Assembly: GCA_030145245.1 (NCBI GenBank)
Contig: JAQYWC010000054.1
Location: 1 to 64,000 of the forward strand
DNA from: Desulfobacterium sp.
Lineage (GTDB): Bacteria > Desulfobacterota > Desulfobacteria > Desulfobacterales > Desulfobacteraceae
Direction: 5' to 3'
Length of the DNA: 64,000 nucleotides
In this document: in pieces, positions 18,188-27,497 of the stretch
How the letters are laid out: each line of letters starts with the position of its first letter
How positions within the stretch are numbered: position 1 is the stretch's first letter
Program-made: the position numbers and the translations under genes
Notes under the pieces: generated by a model
Told to the model about the DNA's origin: nothing
The model's database searches: none
What the model saw: the letters and a program-made list of their open reading frames with translations, nothing else

Positions 18188-19096
18188 TTACCCCACGATC
18201 CCGGCCAGGGTCTGTTTGGCCACCTTGGTGTCCTGGTGGTACTTGAGCACCACGTTGAGGGTTTCCTCCACTGTTTCGCAGGTGAGTTGCTTTGTGTTGA
18301 GGGCGAGAAGCGCCCTTGCCCAGTCAATGGATTCCGAGATGCAGGGCTTTTTCTTGATCTCAAGCTCCCTGATCCGGGTGATAGCCTGGATCATCTGTTG
18401 GAGAAGCCCCTCTTCGATCATGGGAAGTTTCAGCCGGACGATCTCCATCTCCCGCTCCGGGGAGGGGTAGTCGATATAAAGATGGATGCACCGCCGCTTG
18501 AGTGCGTCGCTCATGTCCCGGTAGTTGTTGGAGGTGAGAAAGACAACCGGGATGGTCACGGGTTTCCGGGTGCCGATCTCCGGGATGGTGACCTGGAAAT
18601 CGCTCAGGAGCTCGAGAAGAAACGCCTCAAATTCCGGGTCGGACTTGTCCACCTCGTCGATGAGGAGCACCACCGGGTCCGGGGAGAGGATCGCCTGGAG
18701 CAGGGGCCGGGGCTGGATGAACCGGTCGGAGAAAAAGGCGTCTTCCTGGCTTGCGATCTTATCCACGGCCTCGGACAGGGAGGCGGCATCGTCGATCACC
18801 GTGTTGATCCGCTCCTTGACCATCTGGGTGTAGAGGAGCTGCTTGGCATATTCCCACTCGTAGAGCGCCTTGGACTCGTCAAGCCCTTCGTAGCACTGGA
18901 GGCGGATCACCCGCCGTTCAAGGCAGGTGGCAACGGCCTTGGCAAGCTCGGTCTTTCCCACCCCCGCCGGTCCTTCGATGAGGATCGGTTTTTCCGTTGC
19001 AAGGGCAATGTAGACCACCGTGGCGATCTCCTTTGAGGCGATGTAGTCTGCCTGCTCCAGCCGTTTCTGCACATCGTCAACACTTTGAAAATCCAT
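18188..19096 (-). CDS. MoxR-family AAA+ ATPase
   Basis: 302 residues. Walker A is GPAGVGKTELAKA at about residue 45. Walker B is VVLLIDEVDKSD at about 112. Sensor 1 is VVFLTSNNYRDMSDALKRRC, with the arginine-finger region of MoxR proteins following. MoxR ATPases act as chaperones with VWA partners. I chose the ATG at 19096 (MDFQSVDDV), which follows AAAGGGG; the frame upstream overlaps the threonine aldolase stop and is unlikely to be translated. It lies 28 bp after ltaE and 3 bp before the VWA gene, so these three may share a transcript. Confidence 0.9.
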   Translation of the reverse strand: MDFQSVDDVQKRLEQADYIASKEIATVVYIALATEKPILIEGPAGVGKTELAKAVATCLERRVIRLQCYEGLDESKALYEWEYAKQLLYTQMVKERINTVIDDAASLSEAVDKIASQEDAFFSDRFIQPRPLLQAILSPDPVVLLIDEVDKSDPEFEAFLLELLSDFQVTIPEIGTRKPVTIPVVFLTSNNYRDMSDALKRRCIHLYIDYPSPEREMEIVRLKLPMIEEGLLQQMIQAITRIRELEIKKKPCISESIDWARALLALNTKQLTCETVEETLNVVLKYHQDTKVAKQTLAGIVG

Positions 19097-19124
19097 TGCA
19101 GCGCGTCCCCTTTGTTCTTTTACT

Positions 19125-20129
19125 CTATTTGTAATACTCCTTGAATGCGGCGATAACAGTGGCAATATCCCCGGCGGATACGTCGAGATGGGTCACCAGG
19201 CGAAGGTCGTCGCCCTTGTCCATGATAATCCCCCTCTGCTCCATGAAGCCTGCAAGTGACCCGGCCCGGCTTTTTACCCGTACAAAGACCATGTTGGTCT
19301 GGACTGAACCCGGAGTGATCTCAAGCGCATTGATCCCGGCAAGGCCCTTTTCCAGCCGTGCGGCATTTTCGTGATCCTGGTCAAGCCTTTGGATGTTGTT
19401 TTCCAGGGCATAGATGCCTGCAGCGGCAAGGATGCCGGCCTGGCGCATGCCGCCCCCGAGCATCTTCCGCCATCTTCTTGCCTCCCCTATAAGGGATTTG
19501 TCGGCGCAGAGCACCGAGCCCACGGGTGCGCCCAGGCCCTTGGAGAGGCAGACGGATACCGAGTCAAAGTGGGTGGCAATCTCTTTGGTTGTTGTGCCGA
19601 GTTTGACCGCGGCATTGAAGATACGGGCACCGTCCAGGTGGAGCTTCAATCCTTTTTTTCGGGCAAAATCCTGTGCCGACCTGAGATAGGCCATGGGCAG
19701 GATCTTGCCGCCCTGGGTGTTCTCAAGGCATAAAAGCCGGGTCCTGGCAAAATGGAAATCATCCGGCTTGATGAACTCTTCCACCCTGGCAAGATCCAGG
19801 GTACCGTCCGGTTCAAGTTCCAGGGGCTGGGGCTGGATGCTGCCAAGAACGGCTGCACCGCCGGCCTCATACCGGTAGGTGTGGGCTTGCTGGCCCACGA
19901 TATATTCGTCGCCCCTGGCGCAGTGGCTCATCAACGCCAAGAGGTTGGACTGGGTGCCGGAGGAGCAGAACAGGGCCGCCTCCATACCCGTCATATCGGC
20001 TGCAAGGGCCTCCAGGCGGTTGATGGTGGGGTCTTCCCCATAGACATCATCCCCCACCTCTGCATTATTCATGGCGGCCCTCATCCCTGAACAGGGTTTG
20101 GTTACCGTATCGCTTCTAAGATCGATCAT
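19125..20129 (-). CDS. ltaE: Low-specificity L-threonine aldolase
   Basis: 334 residues beginning MIDLRSDTVTKPC, the standard N-terminus of the family. The PLP-binding lysine lies in SVSVCLSKGLGAPVGSV at about residue 200, and HLDGARIFNAA carries the conserved Asp that contacts the cofactor ring. The enzyme cleaves L-threonine or L-allo-threonine to glycine and acetaldehyde in the cytoplasm. The ATG at 20129 follows AAGGA; the open frame further upstream encodes an unlikely leader. The gene follows proline dehydrogenase on the same strand with a 146-bp gap, giving a small amino-acid catabolism cluster. Confidence 0.93.
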   Translation of the reverse strand: MIDLRSDTVTKPCSGMRAAMNNAEVGDDVYGEDPTINRLEALAADMTGMEAALFCSSGTQSNLLALMSHCARGDEYIVGQQAHTYRYEAGGAAVLGSIQPQPLELEPDGTLDLARVEEFIKPDDFHFARTRLLCLENTQGGKILPMAYLRSAQDFARKKGLKLHLDGARIFNAAVKLGTTTKEIATHFDSVSVCLSKGLGAPVGSVLCADKSLIGEARRWRKMLGGGMRQAGILAAAGIYALENNIQRLDQDHENAARLEKGLAGINALEITPGSVQTNMVFVRVKSRAGSLAGFMEQRGIIMDKGDDLRLVTHLDVSAGDIATVIAAFKEYYK

Positions 20130-20275
20130 TACTGTTCCTTCCAAGTGAATCGTTACCCTTTTCGCCCATGGCGCAAAAGTCACCATACAAGATAGCAGGG
20201 GCGAACACAAGGTTGAAAACAGGGGAGAGGAAACCATGAACTCAATGGCGGCCTGGCGGCCTGTCACAGATGTAC

Positions 20276-21187
20276 TTATCCTTTCATGAACAGGGACTTG
20301 ACGATGTGGGTCACCATGGTGGGATTCTCCTTGAGCCGCCGGGTGGAGTAGCCGAACCACTGGTCGCCAAAGGGGACGTAGACCCTCATGTCGTACCCTT
20401 TATCAAGGATGGACTGCCTCAGCTTTGGTGTCACCCCATAGAGCATCTGGAATTCCACCATGCTCTTGGGCACCCTGTATTGTTCTATGAGTTCAAAGGC
20501 TTTGGTGATAAGGCAGGCGTCATGGGTTGCAATGCCGGCATAGATCTTGTTTTTGAACATGAATTCAAGATCTTCGAGATAGTGGGCGTTGATAACATGG
20601 TATCGCTGAAAGGCGATACCGGCCGGCTCCGTGTAGATGCCTTTGCACAGGCGGAAATTGAGGGGACTCTCTTTTGTGTGGAGGTCCATGAGATTGTTCA
20701 GGTCCCTGAGGGTCCGTTTGAGATAGGCCTGGACCACCAGGCCCACATGGTTTGGAAATTCCGCTTTCAGCCTCCGGAACAGCTCTATCTCCATGGAGGT
20801 GCAGGCTGAATCCTCCATGTCGATGCGGATGAAGGTGTTGCACTCAACCGCCTTGTTTACGATCTCCCAGAGGTGACGGTAGCATCCCTCCTTGTCAAGG
20901 AGAAGGCCGAACATGGTGGGTTTGAGGGAGAGGTTGCCGTTGATGTCCGATCCTTCCATGGCCTGGATGAGCTCTATATAGGCCCGGGTGTTTTGCCTTG
21001 CCTCATCCATGGTGAAAATGAATTCACCGAGGATGTCCAGGGTTACTTTCATGCCCTGATCGTTTAACTCGTTTGATACCCGAAGGGCATCTTCCACATC
21101 AATGCCGGCAATGTACCGCTTTGAAAAGATCCATACAAGTTCCTGGGGAAAGAAGGGGATGAGTTGTGCCATCATGGTGTTTAACAT
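20276..21187 (-). CDS. Proline dehydrogenase, monofunctional
   Basis: 303 residues, the size of stand-alone bacterial proline dehydrogenases. The barrel carries the FAD and proline-site motifs: the C-terminal WFGYSTRRLKENP is the diagnostic substrate-carboxylate Arg pair. Other conserved blocks are FIRIDMEDS, LCKGIYTEP and IATHDACL. It oxidises L-proline to pyrroline-5-carboxylate, passing electrons through FAD to quinone. No P5C dehydrogenase gene is adjacent. AAAGGA precedes the ATG. The sensor kinase gene follows upstream at 21250 on the same strand. Confidence 0.93.
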   Translation of the reverse strand: MLNTMMAQLIPFFPQELVWIFSKRYIAGIDVEDALRVSNELNDQGMKVTLDILGEFIFTMDEARQNTRAYIELIQAMEGSDINGNLSLKPTMFGLLLDKEGCYRHLWEIVNKAVECNTFIRIDMEDSACTSMEIELFRRLKAEFPNHVGLVVQAYLKRTLRDLNNLMDLHTKESPLNFRLCKGIYTEPAGIAFQRYHVINAHYLEDLEFMFKNKIYAGIATHDACLITKAFELIEQYRVPKSMVEFQMLYGVTPKLRQSILDKGYDMRVYVPFGDQWFGYSTRRLKENPTMVTHIVKSLFMKG

Positions 21188-21249
21188 GGAAATTATCCTT
21201 TCTTAATCGGTTATTCACAGCGGATTTTGTCCCTGATCTGATACAAGTT

Positions 21250-23583
21250 CTACCTTTTTTGTTGAGTAGAGTTCTTTTGGTCCTCCCCTTTTTTTTGAAC
21301 TGGGAGTTTTATAATAAATTTTGTACCTTTTCCCAGGGTTGATTCAACTTCCATTGTTCCGCCATGGTCATCAACTATAATAAAGTAGGAAACCGAAAGA
21401 CCAAGGCCCGTACCCTTGTCAACGCTTTTTGTCGTGAAAAAAGGTTCAAAAACCCGTTTTCGTGTACCAGGGTCCATTCCCGGGCCATTATCCTCTATCT
21501 CAATGCAGACCATCTGTTGTACTTTTTGAAGGCGGAGGATTAATTCAGGATCTTTATCTTCCCGTTTCTCCAGACCCATGGATTCTGATGCATTCTTTAT
21601 TAAATTAAACAGAACCTGCTGTATCTTACTTGCCTCACAATAGATTTTTGGGATATCCGGATTGTATTCCCGGATTATTTTGATTTGCTTAAAATCATAT
21701 TTTTTCTTGAGGCTGTAATCATTTTGTGCAAGCTCAATGGTCTTGTCAATCAGTTCATATAAATTATGTTCGCTTCTGACAGAATCACTTTTCCTTGCAA
21801 AACTCAGCATGTTCTCAATAACTTTTGCTGCACGGCTGCCGGCTTGATGGATATTCTCAAGTTGCTTTAATATATCTCGTTTTTCCATGAACTCTTTTAT
21901 GACAGCCATTGAAATGCCTAATTCTTTTGCGACGTTGTCATTGGCAGGCAAATCCTTTGTCAGCCGATTGTGAATCACCTGTGCATTTTGCATCATTCCA
22001 GCCAATGGATTGTTGATTTCGTGGGCCATCCCGGCGGCCAGTCCCCCTATGGACAGCATCTTTTCAGACTGGATCATCATCTCTTGTGTCCTTTTGAGGT
22101 CAGTAATATCGTTTACCAGTGAAGCCACACCTGTCACGTTACCATCAACATCTTTTAATATAGTGTTGTACCAGTCACACTGGATCCTTTTCCCGGTTTT
22201 CGTAATGTTTTCATTGATATTCCGTTCGCCTCCCCGGCTGGATAATATTCCCTGGAAAACTTCGTTAACCATTTCCTTTAGGTCTTCAGGAAGAATCAGT
22301 TCTGTAACATGCTTTCCAATCGCTTCCTCCCTGGTAAAACCGAAGATGGCTTCTGCTGCAGGATTCCATTCAATCGCTTTGAATCCCATATCCCATAAGA
22401 TTGCTCCCACCGGCGTGTTCAGAAGGTGAATCGAAAGTCGTTGTTCACTCTCCCGCAGCGCCTCCTCAGCACGGGTTCGCCGTAATATATTCAGAAGCAG
22501 AGCCGCAATCGTCATAACAAGTGCCATGATCAGAATAGTAAGGGTTATGATCTCTTTTTTGTATTCCTGGAAGACAGAAGACGGTTTGTTTATCACGACA
22601 CTCCCAAGGGGAAGTGAGGCTTCAGTCACGCCGAACCGTTTCAATTGCAGGTAATCAAAAATAATCCGGTTTGCGCCCTTTTTCAGTACAGGGATGTGGT
22701 CCGGGTCCTCACCGTTCAGAACGCGTCTGCCGATTTCCGCCATGGTTTTACCCTGGTAGTAACCGCTGATTACTTTCCCGCCCACAACGCCTTTGCCCAT
22801 ATTAAATTCAAGCAGGCAATAAACAGGGACATGGCTGGCCCCTGCGATCATTTCACCAACTTTTTCGTAGGTAAAGAATCTTCCGTCCTTGTCCGCATAA
22901 TAAACACCCAGAAGAACGATGGTATTCTTATTTAGGTTTGCTATTGTTGCCTGAAGCTCATCCATTGCAAAATCTTTTGAATAGGTGATCCTGACCTTTT
23001 CTTTCATGTCGCTTAAAGCGCTATCTATATCTTTTTGCCAGGCGCGACCTGTTTCAAGATAGTCATTTATGATGAATATTTCCTGGGTCCCGGGGTGGAG
23101 CTTAAGTGCCATCTCAACAGTTTTTCGAGCTGAAAACAGTTCAGCAACACCTGTGAATTTGTCTGATTCTTTTATCTGTTCATCTTTAAAATTATTCACC
23201 CCGCAAAACACCACCGGAACACCGGGAAAGAGTTCATTCCGATTTTTAAGAAGAAAATCAAACGCATTATTATCAGATGAGAGAATAAGAGAGAACTTGC
23301 TTTTATTATATTTTTGTTTCAGATAATTTTTGTACAGATCAAAATATTCAGGCGAATGAAACCGCTTGGAATCCATATTGGCAATATTGAGGATAATATT
23401 GTTATTATCGGGATCAAGAATATCTTCAACAGCGGTTGTAATATCTTTTACCCAGGTCATCCGCTGGCCATATGAATTCAACAAAAGCACATGGTCAGGC
23501 CGGAGTGATTCTTCGGCTTGGACCACGGGGGGGATTGAAAACATAAACAATAAATTCAGGACGAGAATAATACTGATACGCAT
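21250..23583 (-). CDS. Membrane sensor histidine kinase with ABC-substrate-binding-like sensor
   Basis: 777 residues. A signal peptide (residues 1-23, ending VQA) precedes a roughly 300-residue periplasmic domain of the ABC_sub_bind type (HVLLLNSYGQRMTWVKDI; LILSSDNNAFDFLLKNR; FPGVPVVFCGVNNF). A membrane helix follows (LTILIMALVMTIAALLLNIL), then a PAS domain (LLNTPVGAILWDMGFKAIEW), a HisKA domain with the phosphorylated His in GGLAAGMAHEINNPLAGM, and a HATPase domain (DNGPGMDPGTRKRVFEPFF; GTGLGLSVSYFI). It should sense a periplasmic solute and phosphorylate a response regulator, but no regulator gene is adjacent, so it is an orphan kinase. The ATG at 23583 is preceded by AGAAGAGA. Confidence 0.92.
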   Translation of the reverse strand: MRISIILVLNLLFMFSIPPVVQAEESLRPDHVLLLNSYGQRMTWVKDITTAVEDILDPDNNNIILNIANMDSKRFHSPEYFDLYKNYLKQKYNKSKFSLILSSDNNAFDFLLKNRNELFPGVPVVFCGVNNFKDEQIKESDKFTGVAELFSARKTVEMALKLHPGTQEIFIINDYLETGRAWQKDIDSALSDMKEKVRITYSKDFAMDELQATIANLNKNTIVLLGVYYADKDGRFFTYEKVGEMIAGASHVPVYCLLEFNMGKGVVGGKVISGYYQGKTMAEIGRRVLNGEDPDHIPVLKKGANRIIFDYLQLKRFGVTEASLPLGSVVINKPSSVFQEYKKEIITLTILIMALVMTIAALLLNILRRTRAEEALRESEQRLSIHLLNTPVGAILWDMGFKAIEWNPAAEAIFGFTREEAIGKHVTELILPEDLKEMVNEVFQGILSSRGGERNINENITKTGKRIQCDWYNTILKDVDGNVTGVASLVNDITDLKRTQEMMIQSEKMLSIGGLAAGMAHEINNPLAGMMQNAQVIHNRLTKDLPANDNVAKELGISMAVIKEFMEKRDILKQLENIHQAGSRAAKVIENMLSFARKSDSVRSEHNLYELIDKTIELAQNDYSLKKKYDFKQIKIIREYNPDIPKIYCEASKIQQVLFNLIKNASESMGLEKREDKDPELILRLQKVQQMVCIEIEDNGPGMDPGTRKRVFEPFFTTKSVDKGTGLGLSVSYFIIVDDHGGTMEVESTLGKGTKFIIKLPVQKKGEDQKNSTQQKR

Positions 23584-23706
23584 ATGTTGTCTCTTCTCTA
23601 TGGAAAAGTGTGCAAAGTTTAATCATGGTATCACGGAGTCGGTTGGTTGATAAAGGGGCAAAGAAAAAAAACGGTTGCGGATTCAGCACCTGATCTGACA
23701 GACGTC

Positions 23707-23934
23707 TTACCTTTGGGGGCAGGCTGTTTTGCCGGCCGTAACAATGAAGGAGAGGAGTCCGAAGCTAATGGGAGTTCTGTTCTGGTGAAGCCCGATGGAA
23801 AGGTACTGTGGGGTGCCGTGGTTTAAAATGCCCACATGGGCCACGGCCAGAAAGTTGGGCTTTCCGTTGACGGTTGATCCCACCAGGGTGGTGGGCATGG
23901 GATAGAATGCATTGACCGGACCAAGTTTTTTCAT
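23707..23934 (-). pseudogene. Truncated flavin reductase-like fragment
   Basis: 75 residues starting with a strong AGGAGG site. The first 50 residues (LGPVNAFYPMPTTLVGSTV and GKPNFLAVAHVGILNHGTP) match the N-terminus of flavin-reductase-domain (FMN-binding split barrel) proteins, which are about 190 residues. After GLH the sequence diverges and stops, so two thirds of the domain is missing. It is probably the remnant of a deleted gene. It belongs to a different subfamily from the intact flavin-reductase-like gene at 32765. Confidence 0.65.
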
Positions 23935-24286
23935 TGGTTTCCTCCTGAAGTATTAAATTCCCTGAGCCAATTAAATATTTTGATCTAATTTGATACTTGC
24001 CCCATCAATCAAAGCCGTGAGATCATCACTTTTTTTCATAACACCTCACTTTTTGTTTATACATACAAATTGCGCTATCCGGTTTGATTGTCAAGTGGGA
24101 CTCAACTTTCCTTTCCAGAATATTGATGAAAAAAACGAGTGGGTGTCGATATATTGTGCTTGCATTTTTGTGTGAATACTATATAAAGTGTCGCCTTCCA
24201 GGAAAACGCGATGGCTTTCCCTGGGGGAAAAACAGATTTAGAGTGATCTAACTGGGATTAAATCGAATAAAACAGGATTTTAAAAT
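23935..24286. other. Intergenic region holding the nrdJ promoter
   Basis: About 350 A+T-rich bases between the truncated flavin reductase and nrdJ. It contains the two NrdR boxes listed separately and, just after them, an imperfect hairpin (CCAGGAAAA with TTTCCCTGG near 24200-24225). No cobalamin-riboswitch B12 box is seen. Confidence 0.6.
24144..24191 (+). promoter_or_regulatory. Tandem NrdR boxes upstream of nrdJ
   Basis: TGTCGATATATTGTGC at 24144-24159 and ATACTATATAAAGTGT at 24176-24191 resemble the NrdR-box consensus (ACACTATATATTGTGT; 11 and 13 of 16 matches by eye). They are 32 bp apart, the three-turn spacing typical of paired NrdR boxes. They lie 96-143 bp before the nrdJ start. Repression by NrdR with dATP/ATP is the established mode; its use here is inferred. 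Confidence 0.7.
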
Positions 24287-26527
24287 ATGACAATAGCTAC
24301 AGAAACCACCGACCCTATTCTTTGTTTAACAGAAAACTCCCGGACCGTGCTTGAACGCCGGTATCTGAAAAAAGACAGGTCCGGCCGGGTGTGTGAATCT
24401 CCGGAGCAGATGTTCAAAAGGGTGGCGGACCATATTGCCCAGGCCGAGAAAAATTATGATAGCGAAACGGATATAAAGACAATGGCGGACCGGTTTTACC
24501 GTTTGATGGCGGAATTCAGGTTTTTGCCCAATTCTCCCACCCTGATGAATGCGGGACGGGAGCTGGGCCAGCTGGCGGCTTGCTTTGTTTTGCCGGTTGA
24601 GGACAGCATCGACGGTATTTTTGAATCTGTCAAAAATGCCGCCGTTATTCATAAATCCGGTGGGGGAACCGGTTTTTCATTTTCCCGGCTTCGCCCGGAG
24701 AACAGTAAGGTGGGATCCACCGGCGGCATTGCCTCGGGCCCGGTTTCGTTCATGCAGATTTTTAACACGGCCACGGAGCAGGTAAAGCAGGGCGGCACCA
24801 GGCGGGGGGCCAACATGGCCATTCTCCGGGTGGATCATCCCGATATCATGGCCTTCATCAAATGCAAGAACGATAAGCGGGAACTGAATAATTTCAACAT
24901 CTCCGTGGGGGTGACAGACCGGTTCATGGCGGCAGCTTCAGAAGGGGCAGAGTATGACCTGATCGATCCCCGGACCCAAAAAACCGCTTCCCGGCTGAAT
25001 GCCGGGGCGGTCTATAACGAGCTGGTGAAACAGGCCTGGACCACCGGGGATCCCGGTATTGTGTTCCTGGATGAGATCAACCGGTATAACACCACCCCGG
25101 GCCTGGGCGAGATGGAGTCCACAAATCCCTGCGGCGAGCAGCCCCTTCTGCCCATGGAGGCCTGTAATCTGGGGTCCATTAACCTGACAAAGTTTGTGAC
25201 GGAAAAGAAAGGCACCCCCGTCATTGATTATGACCGGTTGAAGGAGACCATCCACCTTGCGGTCCGGTTCCTGGATAACACCATTGACATGTCAAGGTAC
25301 CCTCTCAAGGAGATTGAGCAGATGGTCAGGGGGAATCGAAAGATCGGTCTTGGCATCATGGGGTTTGCGGACATGCTCTTCATGCTGAATATCCCCTATG
25401 ATTCAGATGATGCCATGGCGGTTGGTGGAGAGGTGATGTCATTCCTTCAGCAGGAGTCCCATGCCGCCTCCTGCGGGCTGGCAGAGGAGAGGGGCGTCTT
25501 TCCCAATTTTGAGCATAGCGTGTTCAAGGAGCGGAAAGGGTGCCGGATGCGGAATGCCACCACCACCACCATCGCCCCAACCGGAACCCTGAGCATTATC
25601 GCCGGATGCTCCAGCGGAATTGAGCCGGCGTTTGCCCTCAGTTTTGTCCGGACTGTCATGGACAACGACAGGCTTCTTGAGGTGAATCCCGTGTTTGAGA
25701 AGGCGGCCCGGAGCCAGGGCTTTTACAGTGATGAGCTGATGGCTGAGATTGCCGAAAACGGGACGGTCCGGGGTAATTCCCGGATTCCCCTTGAATTGGG
25801 AAAAGTGTATGTCACGGCCCATGACATTCAGCCCGAGGCCCATATCCGAATGCAGGCGGCGTTCCAGAGACACACGGACAATGCGGTCTCAAAAACGGTC
25901 AATCTTCCCCATGGGGCCACGGAAGAAGATGTCAGGTTTATCTATGACCTGGCGTTCAGGCTCAAATGCAAGGGGGTGACCATTTACCGGGACGGCAGCA
26001 AGGACAACCAGGTGCTTTCCGTTTCCGGCACAGCGCATAAGCCGGATGATAATGATTTCCTCAGTGCGGGGAAAGCCCGGCCCAATCTCCTCGAAGGGTT
26101 TACCGAAATGATCAAGACCGGCATGGGAAATCTTTATGTGTCGGTGTCCGAGTACAACAACCGTCCCTTTGAGCTTTTCGCAATCATTGGAAAGTGCGGG
26201 AAATCCACCACGGCCAAGACGGAAGCCATCGGCCGGCTGATCTCCCTTGCTTTCAGGTCGGGCATCAACGTGGAGGAGGTGATCAATCAGCTCAAGGGTA
26301 TCAGCGGAGAGCATGCGGTGTTCCAGGAAGGCGGCCTGATTCTCTCCATTCCCGATGCCATTGCCAAGGTGCTTGAGAAACGGTATATCGTTAACGGCAC
26401 TCGACCGAAGGTGAAAACGTCTGCCGGGCAGCTCAAGGCGGACCTGTGCCCCGAATGCGGGCAGGCCATTGCCTATGAGGAAGGCTGCATGAAGTGCCAT
26501 GGCTGCGGCTATACTAAATGCGGTTGA
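24287..26527 (+). CDS. nrdJ: Adenosylcobalamin-dependent (class II) ribonucleotide reductase
   Basis: 746 residues. Typical class II blocks are FLPNSPTLMNAGRELGQLAA (first redox Cys follows in LAACFVLP), IHKSGGGTGFSFSRLRP, KQGGTRRGANMAIL and the active-site loop STNPCGEQPLLPMEACNLGS with the thiyl-radical Cys. TTTTIAPTGTLSIIAGCSSG binds substrate phosphate. A TSCPD-type domain follows at about residues 595-700. The C-terminus is a Cys-rich tail (LCPECGQ, GCMKCHGCGYTKCG) with the redox-active and zinc-type cysteines. It reduces ribonucleotides to deoxyribonucleotides using B12 and works with or without oxygen. The ribosome site is AGGA. It stands alone, behind two NrdR boxes. Confidence 0.96.
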   Translation: MTIATETTDPILCLTENSRTVLERRYLKKDRSGRVCESPEQMFKRVADHIAQAEKNYDSETDIKTMADRFYRLMAEFRFLPNSPTLMNAGRELGQLAACFVLPVEDSIDGIFESVKNAAVIHKSGGGTGFSFSRLRPENSKVGSTGGIASGPVSFMQIFNTATEQVKQGGTRRGANMAILRVDHPDIMAFIKCKNDKRELNNFNISVGVTDRFMAAASEGAEYDLIDPRTQKTASRLNAGAVYNELVKQAWTTGDPGIVFLDEINRYNTTPGLGEMESTNPCGEQPLLPMEACNLGSINLTKFVTEKKGTPVIDYDRLKETIHLAVRFLDNTIDMSRYPLKEIEQMVRGNRKIGLGIMGFADMLFMLNIPYDSDDAMAVGGEVMSFLQQESHAASCGLAEERGVFPNFEHSVFKERKGCRMRNATTTTIAPTGTLSIIAGCSSGIEPAFALSFVRTVMDNDRLLEVNPVFEKAARSQGFYSDELMAEIAENGTVRGNSRIPLELGKVYVTAHDIQPEAHIRMQAAFQRHTDNAVSKTVNLPHGATEEDVRFIYDLAFRLKCKGVTIYRDGSKDNQVLSVSGTAHKPDDNDFLSAGKARPNLLEGFTEMIKTGMGNLYVSVSEYNNRPFELFAIIGKCGKSTTAKTEAIGRLISLAFRSGINVEEVINQLKGISGEHAVFQEGGLILSIPDAIAKVLEKRYIVNGTRPKVKTSAGQLKADLCPECGQAIAYEEGCMKCHGCGYTKCG

Positions 26528-26533
26528 TTTTTT

Positions 26534-26560
26534 GGGGGGATCCATCATACCGATCCCCCC
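26534..26560. terminator. Hairpin between nrdJ and the LUD-domain gene
   Basis: GGGGGGATC at 26534-26542 pairs with GATCCCCCC at 26552-26560. It lies 7 bp after the nrdJ stop and 8 bp past the end of the converging LUD gene. A T-run precedes it on the plus strand rather than following it, so efficient intrinsic termination is uncertain. Confidence 0.5.
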
Positions 26561-26567
26561 CGCTTTG

Positions 26568-27221
26568 CTACAATCCCAGGTCCCGGCGGATCAGGATCAC
26601 CTTGACCCGTTTAGGGGGAAAGGATTTTTCCGTGATGGTCCAGGTGTTGCAAATACGGGCCGGGCTGTTGCAGTTCATGCATCGGCCTGTCTTTGTGCAG
26701 GGGGTCTTCATGTCGAGGCGCATGGCATTGACAGGCGCTGCATACTCCCTGATGCGGTCCATGGCTGAATCAAGGTCCGGTACGAGCTTGTTCTGTCCCA
26801 TGAGAACAACCACCTCCCGGGGGCCGAAGGTGAGGGCGCCGACCCGGTTGCCGATCATGTCGAGGTTGACCAGCTGGCCTTTTTCCGTGACCGCATTGGT
26901 TCCGGTAAAGTAGAGCTCGGCGGTCATGGCTGCCTTGACCCGTTCCGCCTTCTCCTCTTTGGAGATTCCCGGCTCGTTTTTGTCGATGACGGTGGGGCCG
27001 TCAAGGGTTTTGATGGCCGCCTCGATGCCGCTGTCAATGAAGGTCATGGACCCTCCCCAGGCGATGGTTTTGGGAGTGGACCGGGGAATGATCTCGTTGA
27101 TCACGATCTCTTTTGCCTGGATGGCGGTATCGGCAATCCATACCTCGAAATTGTTGGCCTCAAGGGCTGTTTTCAGCTCATCGAGTCGCAGGGCGTGAAA
27201 ATGTTCCACTGGATTTTTCAT
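26568..27221 (-). CDS. LUD-domain protein (LutC/YkgG-like)
   Basis: 217 residues of the lactate-utilisation LUD (DUF162) family: TIAWGGSMTFIDSGI, the central FTGTNAVTEKGQLVNLD and NRVGALTFGPREVVVLMGQN. The C-terminus carries CTKTGRCMNCNSPARICN, a four-Cys motif seen in the stand-alone subfamily and probably metal-binding. LutC-type proteins belong to lactate oxidation complexes, but no lutA or lutB is adjacent, so the role is unknown. AAGGATC precedes the ATG. It converges on nrdJ and diverges from the cyclodeaminase-family gene. Confidence 0.85.
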   Translation of the reverse strand: MKNPVEHFHALRLDELKTALEANNFEVWIADTAIQAKEIVINEIIPRSTPKTIAWGGSMTFIDSGIEAAIKTLDGPTVIDKNEPGISKEEKAERVKAAMTAELYFTGTNAVTEKGQLVNLDMIGNRVGALTFGPREVVVLMGQNKLVPDLDSAMDRIREYAAPVNAMRLDMKTPCTKTGRCMNCNSPARICNTWTITEKSFPPKRVKVILIRRDLGL

Positions 27222-27497
27222 GATTGATCCTTTTCTATAAAGTTACGTCTGGTTCAGAATGCTGATTGAATCAAAGGAAGACAAAATGTCATCAATTATG
27301 GTGTATGTCAATATTTTGTACCATTCATTTTATTTTCCGGCGTATCCCTTTTGGAACGGGGTTGACCCGGGGAATTGCTGATAACGGCGAAATTACACCT
27401 TGATTAAAACCGGGGGCAGCGATATAAATATCTTAAGTCTCCCTTCAAAATTTGAATCACATCGTCAATCATCAACAGGATCATGAAGGAGGGTTCC

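Noticed and set aside
24050-24286. Cobalamin riboswitch before the B12-dependent reductase
   Set aside because: No B12 box or matching fold, and the space after the NrdR boxes is too short.
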